A DNA stretch of 6,856 nucleotides from a bacterium (lineage in GTDB: Bacteria; Krumholzibacteriota; Krumholzibacteriia; LZORAL124-64-63). Of the stretch, positions 1 through 6,070 are shown in pieces; position 1 is the stretch's first letter; every line of letters begins with the position of its first letter. The notes under the pieces were generated by a model that made no database searches, was not told where the DNA came from, and saw only the letters and a program-made list of their open reading frames with translations. The DNA is taken from contig DAOVZQ010000139.1 of the NCBI GenBank assembly GCA_030635025.1, positions 1-6,856 of the forward strand, given 5' to 3'. The translations under genes were made by a program, and so were the position numbers.

Positions 1-58
1 CCATGAGCAGGGCGACGGCGAAAACCGCGAATAGGGATACAGATGGTCTTCTGAACAT
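1..58 (-). CDS. N-terminal fragment of an exported protein (signal peptide only)
   Basis: This is a leftward gene whose start lies at 58 and whose body is beyond the window. The 19 visible codons read MFRRPSVSLFAVFAVALLM. Two arginines follow the Met, then comes an unbroken hydrophobic stretch, which is the n- and h-region pattern of a Sec signal peptide or an N-terminal membrane anchor. The start is supported by a strong Shine-Dalgarno AAGGAGG (64-70 on the opposite strand) with a 5-nt spacer. The gene is divergent from rlmB and shares its 188-bp upstream region. The mature protein is not visible, so no function can be given, and it is unknown whether it is a lipoprotein or a cleaved secreted protein. 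Confidence 0.72.
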   Translation of the reverse strand, partial: MFRRPSVSLFAVFAVALLM

Positions 59-62
59 GACG

Positions 63-82
63 TCCTCCTTTACTACGGAGGA
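63..82 (-). promoter_or_regulatory. Ribosome binding site inside a potential hairpin
   Basis: On the leftward transcript the Shine-Dalgarno AAGGAGG of the gene starting at 58 lies in a dyad. TCCTCC (77-82 read leftward) can pair with GGAGGA (63-68), leaving an 8-nt loop. The stem would cover most of the SD. The ribosome binding site itself is clear. A regulatory role for the hairpin is an inference, because a short C+T-rich match to an SD can arise by chance. Confidence 0.45.
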
Positions 83-147
83 GGGCAATCTTCAGGCCGG
101 ACATGGATGTTGATATCATTGAAGTTACAAGGCTTGCAGCGCACGGG

Positions 148-165
148 TGTGTCGATCGGGACACA
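148..165. promoter_or_regulatory. Dyad TGTGTC-N6-GACACA, possible secondary operator
   Basis: A perfect 6-bp inverted repeat (148-153 with 160-165) has a 6-bp centre. It lies only 4 bp upstream of the large 170-189 palindrome and shares GTGT/ACAC arms with it. It sits between the two divergent genes. It could be a weaker site for the same regulator or a chance dyad. No regulator gene is visible in the window. Confidence 0.3.
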
Positions 166-169
166 GCCG

Positions 170-189
170 AAGTGTACACGTGTACACTT
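170..189. promoter_or_regulatory. Perfect 20-bp palindrome, probable operator
   Basis: The sequence AAGTGTACACGTGTACACTT is identical to its own reverse complement. Its core is two adjacent copies of GTGTACAC, each itself a palindrome, so the site has nested twofold symmetry. It lies in the divergent intergenic region, 57 bp before the rlmB start and 111 bp before the leftward start. An A/T run (TATATATA, 190-197) abuts it and could serve as a -10 element in either direction, though no convincing -35 hexamer is seen. The symmetry fits a dimeric or double-dimer helix-turn-helix repressor. Which family binds it cannot be told from the sequence. Confidence 0.55.
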
Positions 190-198
190 TATATATAT

Positions 199-212
199 CG
201 GCCGATTGGCCG
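199..212. other. Short hairpin CGGCC-GATT-GGCCG in the rlmB leader
   Basis: A perfect 5-bp G/C stem with a 4-nt loop lies just after the TATATAT run and before the rlmB ribosome binding site. No T-tract follows, so it is not an intrinsic terminator. If transcription starts near 200 it would be the first structure in the rlmB leader. It may have no function. Confidence 0.25.
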
Positions 213-225
213 GAGTACTATCATC

Positions 226-237
226 CCTCCACGGAGG
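226..237 (+). promoter_or_regulatory. rlmB ribosome binding site with adjoining anti-SD
   Basis: GGAGG at 233-237 lies 9 nt before the ATG at 247 and fixes the rlmB start. CCTCC at 226-230 is its exact complement, 2 nt upstream, so CCTC/GAGG could pair around a 4-nt loop and hide the site. The divergent gene has the same arrangement. The start choice is well supported, while any masking of the site is inferred. Confidence 0.5.
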
Positions 238-246
238 ATCCACACC

Positions 247-1020
247 ATGCCCGAACGAAAAGCCAAACGCCTGCAAGCCGACGAGACCCTGATCTGGGGA
301 ATACACACGATCACCGAGGCCCTCGAACGCGCTCCGCGTACCATCGACGAAATCTACGTGATCAAGGGCAAGGGCGGCGACAAGCTGCAGGTGGTGATCG
401 ACCTGGCCCGCGCCGCCGGCGTACGCGTACGTTTCGAGACCGGGCTGGCCATCGCCGGCGAGGGACGCATCAACCATCAGGGCGTGGCCGCGCGCATACA
501 GCCTGTTGCGACCCTCGACGAAGACACATTCCTCCAGCGCGTGAGCGCCCTCGACGAAACACCCTTCATCCTGGCCCTCGACTGCATCCAGGACCCCCAC
601 AACTTCGGCGCCATCCTACGCTCGGCCGCGGCGGCGGGCGTGCACGGCGTGGTCGTGCCGCGCGACCGCAGCGCATCGCTGACCGGCGTGGTGGCCAAGA
701 TCTCCGCCGGTGCGTTGAGCCACCTGGACGTCTGCACCGTCACCAACCTGGCCAACGTTCTCGACAAGCTGAAGGAAGCGGGCGTCTGGATCTACGGCAC
801 CGTAAAGGACGACGGCGAGGCCATCCACGACGTGGACCTGACCGGCGGCGTCTGTCTGGTGATCGGCAACGAGGAAAAAGGCCTGCGCCCGCTGGTGCGC
901 AAGCGTTGCGACTTCGCGGTGACCATCCCCATGCCCGGCGAGTTGGATTCGCTCAACGCTTCGGTCGCGGCGGGTATCGCCATGTTCGAAGTGGTTCGAC
1001 AGCGACAGATCAAGCCCTGA
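247..1020 (+). CDS. rlmB: 23S rRNA (guanosine-2'-O-)-methyltransferase RlmB, SpoU/TrmH family
   Basis: RlmB uses S-adenosylmethionine to methylate the ribose of a conserved guanosine in the 23S rRNA peptidyl-transferase region (Gm2251 in E. coli), and acts in the cytoplasm. The 257 residues are close to the usual ~245. An N-terminal L30e-like substrate-binding domain (about 14-83, beginning WGIHTITEAL and ending INHQGVAARI) is followed by the SPOUT knot domain (about 105-250). All three family motifs are present: motif 1 DPHNFGAILRS (116-126, with Asn119 and Arg125), motif 2 LVIGNEEKGL (204-213, Glu210), and motif 3 IPMPGELDSLNASVAAGI (227-244, with Ser235-Leu236-Asn237). The frame is open back to 103, but that extension runs through the operator region and does not look like RlmB. 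ATG 247 has a good SD. It is the first gene of a likely three-gene operon, with the next start 20 bp downstream. Confidence 0.93.
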   Translation: MPERKAKRLQADETLIWGIHTITEALERAPRTIDEIYVIKGKGGDKLQVVIDLARAAGVRVRFETGLAIAGEGRINHQGVAARIQPVATLDEDTFLQRVSALDETPFILALDCIQDPHNFGAILRSAAAAGVHGVVVPRDRSASLTGVVAKISAGALSHLDVCTVTNLANVLDKLKEAGVWIYGTVKDDGEAIHDVDLTGGVCLVIGNEEKGLRPLVRKRCDFAVTIPMPGELDSLNASVAAGIAMFEVVRQRQIKP

Positions 1021-1040
1021 CCCCAGCCCACGAGGATTCC

Positions 1041-3065
1041 ATGCGCTGCTCACGACACACGACCTTCATTCTGCCGGCCGTCGTCATGCTCGTGCTGTTC
1101 GGCTGTTGCGACACCCGCGCCAACCAGGCGTCCCTGCCGCCCGGCGACACACCGCCGCCCACGGCCTTCTCGCGTCTGGACAATGCCGGCCAGGCCGCCG
1201 ACTACGAGGACGCTGGCTACGTGATCGTCTACGAGGAGGCCGTCAACAACATGGCCCCGTCCGGCGTCACCGTCGTGGACGGGTACGTGCTGACGAAGAT
1301 CCTGACGCCCGCGGGTTGCCGCGACCGGGCCGTCCTGCGCTGGCATTACGACCCCCAGAGCAGCTTCGTGCAGGTGCGCGAGGTCAACGTGATCCGCGAC
1401 GGTGCGCGCATCCCCGTCGACGTCTCCGCGGTGATGGATCTGCCCGCTCCGCAATCGGCCATCTACTGGAACGACCGGATCATGCTGCTGCAGTTGCCGC
1501 GTCTGCAGGTGGGTGACGGCGTGGAAGTGCGCACCTTCCGCAAGGGCTTCACCTATGCGTTGCTCGATGACGCGATCCCCGACGACGACCGCTACATCCC
1601 GCCCATGCCTGGCGAGTACTTCGACATCGTCCTCTTCGCGAACGAGGCGCCCACGCTGGAAAAACGCTATATCCTGAAGCTGCCCGCGGGCAAGAAGCTC
1701 CATGCCGAGGTCTACAACGACGCGCTCTATTCCAGCGTGACCTACGACGAAGCGAACGACACCTACGCCTGGTGGGGACTCGATCTGCCCGCGCGGATCC
1801 ACGAAACACGACAGCCCTCCGCCAGCGACTTCGTGCCCAAGGTGGTCATGTCGACTGCCGCGAGTTGGGAAGCCAAGAGCCGATGGTTCTTCGACATCAA
1901 CAGCGATCAGTTCGAGGTGACGCCGGCGATCCAGGAGAAGGTGGACGATATCCTCGCCGACACGGGCCTCTCCAACGCCGACGCCGACCGCAAGGCCGAG
2001 GCCCTGCTGCACTGGGTCGCCCAGAACATCCGCTACAGCGGCCAGACCATGGGCGAGGGCGAAGGCTTCATCCTGCATCCGTCGACGATGATCTTCGAGC
2101 AGCGCAGCGGCGTGTGCAAGGATATCGCGGCCATGCTGGTGACCATGCTGCGCGCCGCCGGACTCGAATCGAATCCGGCGATGACCATGGCCGGCAGCCG
2201 CATCGACGCGGTGCCCGCCGACCAGTTCAACCACTGCGTCACGGCCCTGAAACTGCCAGACGGCAGCTATCGCATGTACGACCCCACGTGGGTGCCCTAC
2301 AACAACAGCATCTGGAGTCTGCTCGAGGCCGAGCAGCATTATGTGGTCGGCGATCCCGAAGGCGCGAAGTTGTCGCGCATCGCCTACAGCCCACCTGAAG
2401 ACTCTCCGCTGACGGTTACGCACAAGGCCAAGTTGTCGGCCGACGGCGCACTGGTCGGCAAATTCCAGATGGAAGGATCCGGCGCCCTGGACGGACGCAT
2501 GCGCCGCTTCTGCAACGTTCGACAGGACGACCTCGTCCGCCGCTTCGCCCATTGGCTGGCGCCGATCGGCCGACGACTTGAGGACGTGCGCGTCAAACAC
2601 CACCGCACCGACGATTTTTCGAGCGACATGTGGATCACCCTCGAATACCGCCTGCCCGGCTTCGCCCTGCCCGTCGACGACGCCCTGGAATTCGTCAGCC
2701 CCCTGATGCAGGTCATGCTGAACGACGGCAACCTATTCCGCGCCGGCGCCGCACACTGGGACGACGAGCGCGAGACCGATGTCTTCCTCTACTTCACTCA
2801 GCTGCTGGAGGGGACCGAAACGATCAAGCTTCCGAAGGGTTGGCTTGTAAGCGATCCACCAGAGATCGAATCGGTGGACGAGACCTACGCCGCCTTCACG
2901 GCCGGCGCTGAAATGGACGGCCGCGACCTCCGCATCACACAAAAGTGTGAAGTACGACGAAGACAGATACCGCCGGACGGCTACGCCGGCTTCAAGACAG
3001 CCATGGACGCCGCCCGGGACTGGGGCGAGCGTACCTACCACGCCGAGAAGGGAGGCCGCCGATGA
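1041..3065 (+). CDS. DUF3857 / transglutaminase-like lipoprotein with intact catalytic triad
   Basis: This is a 674-residue predicted lipoprotein. A basic, hydrophobic N-terminus ends in a lipobox, LFGC (19-22), so Cys22 should be acylated and place the protein on a membrane facing the periplasm. Residues about 55-250 match the DUF3857 pattern (for example VREVNVIRDGARIPVDVS, 112-129). Residues about 310-420 are a transglutaminase-like, papain-fold domain with RSGVCKDIAAML (nucleophile Cys359), FNHC (His398) and YDPTW (Asp414), so it is probably active. The family includes peptidases as well as amide-transferring enzymes, and the substrate is unknown. The C-terminal ~220 residues look like a beta-rich extension. 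ATG 1041 is preceded by GAGGA (1032-1036) and lies 20 bp after rlmB. The upstream open frame to 147 is an out-of-frame overlap with rlmB and is ignored. Its last four bases overlap the next start (ATGA), which suggests translational coupling. Confidence 0.85.
   Translation: MRCSRHTTFILPAVVMLVLFGCCDTRANQASLPPGDTPPPTAFSRLDNAGQAADYEDAGYVIVYEEAVNNMAPSGVTVVDGYVLTKILTPAGCRDRAVLRWHYDPQSSFVQVREVNVIRDGARIPVDVSAVMDLPAPQSAIYWNDRIMLLQLPRLQVGDGVEVRTFRKGFTYALLDDAIPDDDRYIPPMPGEYFDIVLFANEAPTLEKRYILKLPAGKKLHAEVYNDALYSSVTYDEANDTYAWWGLDLPARIHETRQPSASDFVPKVVMSTAASWEAKSRWFFDINSDQFEVTPAIQEKVDDILADTGLSNADADRKAEALLHWVAQNIRYSGQTMGEGEGFILHPSTMIFEQRSGVCKDIAAMLVTMLRAAGLESNPAMTMAGSRIDAVPADQFNHCVTALKLPDGSYRMYDPTWVPYNNSIWSLLEAEQHYVVGDPEGAKLSRIAYSPPEDSPLTVTHKAKLSADGALVGKFQMEGSGALDGRMRRFCNVRQDDLVRRFAHWLAPIGRRLEDVRVKHHRTDDFSSDMWITLEYRLPGFALPVDDALEFVSPLMQVMLNDGNLFRAGAAHWDDERETDVFLYFTQLLEGTETIKLPKGWLVSDPPEIESVDETYAAFTAGAEMDGRDLRITQKCEVRRRQIPPDGYAGFKTAMDAARDWGERTYHAEKGGRR
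3048..3055 (+). promoter_or_regulatory. Ribosome binding site for the overlapping downstream gene
   Basis: AAGGGAGG lies 6 nt before ATG 3062 and inside the end of the upstream coding region. Together with the ATGA stop/start overlap (3062-3065) it fixes the start of the second DUF3857 gene. It also points to coupled, near-stoichiometric synthesis of the two proteins. Confidence 0.7.
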
Positions 3066-4900
3066 AACGCACCACGATCATCACGCTAAGCCTCGTCATG
3101 CTGGCCTCGGCCGCCACGGCCGGAATGGGCGTCTCACGCGGACACGACCTCGACGACCTCTGGCTGCGCGCCCAGGACGGATACGATCTCGACACACTCG
3201 ACGCCGTGCTGCTGCTGGAAGGTCGCCACGTCGAAATCACGCCCCACGGCGATCTGTCCACCACGGTGCATCGCGTGGTGTGGATCGGCACCAAGGCCGG
3301 CCTGAACGCTCACGCCGATCTGCGCATCCCCTGGAACTCGGACACCTCGAAGCTCGAGGTCGGGTTGCTGCGGACCTGGCGCGACGAACGGTGGTGGCCG
3401 TCGCCCGATCAGGTCAGCGAGACGGCCGTGGTGAACACGCTGCCCTATGCCATCGACCGCTGTCCCGATTACGCCGGGATGCGCGAGACCATGCTCCTGC
3501 ACGACGGCGTCGAGCTGCCCTGCATCATGGAGACGACTTATACGATCACCGAACGGGGCGTCGCGGCACCGGGCGCCGACGATTACTTCGTCATGACGCA
3601 GCGCGATCCGGCCGTGCGCGTGGAGTATCGTGTGACCGCACCCAAGATCCCCGTGCAGACCCGCTCCCTGAACGGAGCCCCTGAACCGATGATCGAAGGA
3701 AACAGTCGCGTCTGGCTGCTGGAAGATGTTCCCCGGCTGCGGCTACCGATAACGCTGCAACCCGTTCGGTACGAGCCCACGCTGATGTGGTCGTCCTGGC
3801 CCAACCATGAGTCGATGATGACGAGCTACACCTCCCCCCTCGAAACCGCGGCCGTGATCGACGCGGCCCTGGCCGACACGGTGGCGGCCCGCCTCGATAC
3901 GGTCGGATCGGATTTCGCGCGTGTGCGGACCATTGTCGACATGCTGACCACGGGTGTCCGCGGCATCCACTACGACGACGCCTACTGGGCCCGCACTCCC
4001 CGCACGGCCGGACTCGTTTGGGACACGGCCTACGGCCACGACCTCGACCGGACCGTGTTGGCGCTGGCGCTCTTCCGCACGGCGGGACTGTCTGCCGACC
4101 TGGCCCTCTGGGCGACCGACGGCCCGTTCGTGGACGACTTCCCCTGCTCCGCATTGCTGGACCGCAGACAGGTCCGGATTCTAGACCGGGCCGGTAATCC
4201 CCTGACCTTTTTCGATCCGGCCCACAACGCTTTACTGCCGGTGGCCGGACCGGAATACGACGGCGAATCCAGCCTGCGTCTGGACCTGCACCTGACCCCC
4301 GACGACGAGGGCGACTGGTCGGGCCGCGGCCTGCTCGTCGGCCATGGGGCCCTCAGCCCACACATCCATATGGCCGGTGTCGACGATGAGGCGACCGAGC
4401 ACATCGACGCAATGATCGACGCCGCCCTGCTCGGCGCCACGATCACCGGCCACAACCCGGAGATCTTCATGCCCCGGCGCGTGGAAATCGGCTTCGGTTT
4501 CGATTTCGCGCCCGGCGAGGCCGACGAAGACAGCCGCATTCGCATCGACCTGGGCAACCTGCCGGGCGGTGTATTCGACGAACTGCCCCACGACGTCCGT
4601 CTGGAAGACACGATCCGCGAATCACCCGTCTTCCTGCATTCGAGTCCGCAACAAAGCGTGACCCTGAGGATCGCGCTGGACGGGTTGAGCGTCGTACGCG
4701 CACCCGAGCCACGGACGGTCGCAAACAAGGCCGGCGTATTCGAGATGACGGTCGTGGTGGATAACGATCTGCTGGAGATCACGCGTACTCTGTCGATAGC
4801 CGGGACCCATCATCCCGCAGATCGATGGTCAGACCTGCGCACCCTGCTCCTGGAAGACGTCGACCCGGCCAATCAAGTCGTGATGCTGCAAAGGGATTAA
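3062..4900 (+). CDS. Secreted DUF3857 protein with degenerate transglutaminase-like domain
   Basis: This is a 612-residue exported relative of the preceding gene product. A signal peptide (MKRTTIITLSLVMLASAATA, 1-20) ends in an AxA site and has no lipobox, so a soluble periplasmic or secreted protein is expected. Residues about 45-235 resemble DUF3857 (LDAVLLLEGRHVEI, 46-59; SKLEVGLLRTWRD, 96-108; LPYAIDRCPDYAGM, 127-140). Residues about 285-390 resemble the transglutaminase core, but the nucleophile region reads YGHDLDRTVLALALFRTAGL (324-343). Aligned by eye with its neighbour's GVCKD, the Cys falls on Asp327. The FNHC equivalent is DFPC (359-362), so His becomes Pro361. The Asp of the triad survives in FFDPAHN (Asp385). 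It is probably a catalytically dead homologue. A beta-rich C-terminal region (about 400-612) follows. It is the last gene before the terminator at 4917. A non-catalytic partner, inhibitor or binding role is only inferred. Confidence 0.82.
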   Translation: MKRTTIITLSLVMLASAATAGMGVSRGHDLDDLWLRAQDGYDLDTLDAVLLLEGRHVEITPHGDLSTTVHRVVWIGTKAGLNAHADLRIPWNSDTSKLEVGLLRTWRDERWWPSPDQVSETAVVNTLPYAIDRCPDYAGMRETMLLHDGVELPCIMETTYTITERGVAAPGADDYFVMTQRDPAVRVEYRVTAPKIPVQTRSLNGAPEPMIEGNSRVWLLEDVPRLRLPITLQPVRYEPTLMWSSWPNHESMMTSYTSPLETAAVIDAALADTVAARLDTVGSDFARVRTIVDMLTTGVRGIHYDDAYWARTPRTAGLVWDTAYGHDLDRTVLALALFRTAGLSADLALWATDGPFVDDFPCSALLDRRQVRILDRAGNPLTFFDPAHNALLPVAGPEYDGESSLRLDLHLTPDDEGDWSGRGLLVGHGALSPHIHMAGVDDEATEHIDAMIDAALLGATITGHNPEIFMPRRVEIGFGFDFAPGEADEDSRIRIDLGNLPGGVFDELPHDVRLEDTIRESPVFLHSSPQQSVTLRIALDGLSVVRAPEPRTVANKAGVFEMTVVVDNDLLEITRTLSIAGTHHPADRWSDLRTLLLEDVDPANQVVMLQRD

Positions 4901-4916
4901 TCGAACCGACAATGAA

Positions 4917-4950
4917 AGCGGGCCCCCCCGGGGCCCGCTCGTTTGTTTGT
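4917..4950 (+). terminator. Rho-independent terminator of the rlmB operon
   Basis: A perfect 10-bp stem (4917-4926 paired with 4930-4939) contains nine G/C pairs and one A-T base pair. It is closed by a CCC loop (4927-4929) and followed by the T-rich tract CGTTTGTTTGT. It begins 16 bp after the stop at 4900, just where an operon-ending terminator is expected. The stem is symmetric, but the opposite strand lacks a long T-tract (only CTTTCATTG), so it acts mainly rightward. Confidence 0.9.
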
Positions 4951-5068
4951 GGCCTGGCCCTGGAGCCGTGCAGACCTGGAACATCATCAAGAGCACCACG
5001 TAACTCACGGGATGAACCATCGATCCGTTTGATTCTGACAATGATCTCCCTGGAGTATGGTCGAAGCT
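4951..5068. other. Intergenic spacer before the flavodoxin-like/TPR gene
   Basis: These 118 bp hold no gene that I can support. A possible promoter for the next gene is CTGACA (5035-5040) with TATGGT (5056-5061), but the 15-bp spacer is short. It would place the RNA start at the ATG itself, giving a leaderless message. GGAG (5052-5055) is the only SD-like element and is 13 nt from ATG 5069, so the translation signal is weak. Confidence 0.3.
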
Positions 5069-5992
5069 ATGAGCAACAGCCCCGTACGTCCCGAGGGTAG
5101 CCGAACCCCCGCTCGAAAGATCTTGAGACTCACGGGCATCACAATCGCCTGTGTCCTGGTCCTGATCCTGGCGATCGCGGCCTGGTATGTAATCCGGTTT
5201 TATCCCCGCAAGATCGAAACCCGCGAAATCAATACGCCCGACCTGTCGTACCGGGTCCTGATCGCCACGCAGGGATCCGACTTCAAGAACGGCCTGGTCT
5301 CCGTGCTTTGTGATCGCCTGGGACGACGGCCGGCCTACGTCAAGGTCATCGACGTCGGCGGCCTCGATGAGGTCGAAACCGATCGCTGGCAAAAAATCCT
5401 CGTCCTCAATACGGCCATGATGAACAAGCTGAGCCGACCGGTCGGACGGCTCATTTCCAGAGCCGAGGGCAGTCACAACATCCTGTTGCTCATCACCTCG
5501 GGCGGAGCGGATTACAAACCCGCCGACCTGGAGATCGACGCCATCTCCGGCGCCTCCAGGCAGGGAGACATCAACAGACTGTCCGGATTGATCATGACCT
5601 GGCTGGAAAACGATGCGGGCCACGTCTGGGAACCGGATGACCACGTCCTGGCCTTGGAGTATTTCCTCCAGGTCGATGTCGACACCGCCTGCGCCGCGAT
5701 CCGCGCCGACGAGAAACGCTACAGGGCGCTTTATCCGAACCTCGAGAACCGGTTGAACGGAATTGGATACGACTTTACCGGACGAGGACGACTGGACAAG
5801 GCCCTGACGGCCTTCCGTCTCAACAGGGATCTCTTCCCCGAGTCGTGGAACGTCTATGACAGCTATGCGGAAGCGCTACGGTCGAACGGGGACCGGGACG
5901 CATCCATCGCCGCCTATCGAAAATCCCTGGAGCTGAATCCGGAATCGGAAAACGGAATGAAGGCCCTAAAGGAACTGGAAGCGAAAAAGTGA
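5069..5992 (+). CDS. Membrane-anchored flavodoxin-like domain protein with C-terminal TPR repeats
   Basis: The protein has 307 residues from ATG 5069. ATG 5057, in frame, would add four residues but sits 1 nt from the GGAG. A basic N-terminus (Arg7 to Arg20) precedes one transmembrane helix (about 21-43), suggesting a cytoplasmic N-terminus and a periplasmic body. Residues about 60-182 alternate hydrophobic strands and helices like a flavodoxin fold (RVLIATQGSDF, 62-72; KILVLNTAM, 109-117; NILLLITSGG, 137-146). The TQGSDFKNG loop is only a loose match to a flavin phosphate-binding loop. DAISGAS (157-163) resembles the ApbE flavinylation motif with Ser163 at the modified position. Residues about 228-302 form two TPR units (GYDFTGRGRLDKALTAFRLN, 233-252; AEALRSNGDRDASIAAYRKS, 267-286), a type often seen at C-termini in FCB bacteria. 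Function is unknown. A redox or electron-transfer role is possible but unproven. Confidence 0.75.
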   Translation: MSNSPVRPEGSRTPARKILRLTGITIACVLVLILAIAAWYVIRFYPRKIETREINTPDLSYRVLIATQGSDFKNGLVSVLCDRLGRRPAYVKVIDVGGLDEVETDRWQKILVLNTAMMNKLSRPVGRLISRAEGSHNILLLITSGGADYKPADLEIDAISGASRQGDINRLSGLIMTWLENDAGHVWEPDDHVLALEYFLQVDVDTACAAIRADEKRYRALYPNLENRLNGIGYDFTGRGRLDKALTAFRLNRDLFPESWNVYDSYAEALRSNGDRDASIAAYRKSLELNPESENGMKALKELEAKK

Positions 5993-6058
5993 GGATGGCC
6001 TTTTACTGTTGCTTGTCATATCCGAAAAAATGAACGACAGGCACGACGGCCGCTTCAC

Positions 6059-6063
6059 GGGAG
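6059..6063 (+). promoter_or_regulatory. Ribosome binding site of the FmdE-family gene
   Basis: GGGAG lies 7 nt before ATG 6071 and supports that start. No promoter with both hexamers was found in the 78-bp gap after 5992, so this gene may be read from the upstream gene's transcript. Confidence 0.6.
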
Positions 6064-6070
6064 AATCCAA

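Noticed and set aside
103..246. N-terminal extension of rlmB starting at 103
   Set aside because: The 48 extra residues are translated from the dyad-rich regulatory spacer, have no counterpart in RlmB proteins, and ATG 247 has a proper SD.
420..431. 12-bp palindrome CGTACGCGTACG, reminiscent of the doubled-octamer operator
   Set aside because: It lies inside rlmB and is explained by codons for Val-Arg-Val-Arg. No regulatory context.
147..1040. Open reading frame continuing the 1041 lipoprotein gene upstream to 147, giving a 972-residue protein
   Set aside because: It overlaps rlmB in another frame, is Arg/Pro-rich and has no domain signal. The signal peptide and lipobox begin at 1041, so the extension is a high-G+C artefact.
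1050..2603. 517-residue open frame on the minus strand opposite the DUF3857 lipoprotein gene
   Set aside because: Its His/Val/Gly-rich composition is typical of the antisense shadow of a G+C-rich gene. It has no recognisable domain, and the plus strand encodes an intact catalytic protein.
4825..5100. 91-residue plus-strand frame across the end of the operon and the terminator
   Set aside because: It overlaps the end of the second DUF3857 gene, translates the terminator stem and has low-complexity composition.
4829..5644. 271-residue minus-strand frame spanning the terminator and the flavodoxin-like/TPR gene
   Set aside because: It would run through the terminator hairpin and antisense to a gene with clear TPR repeats. 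No domain or RBS supports it.
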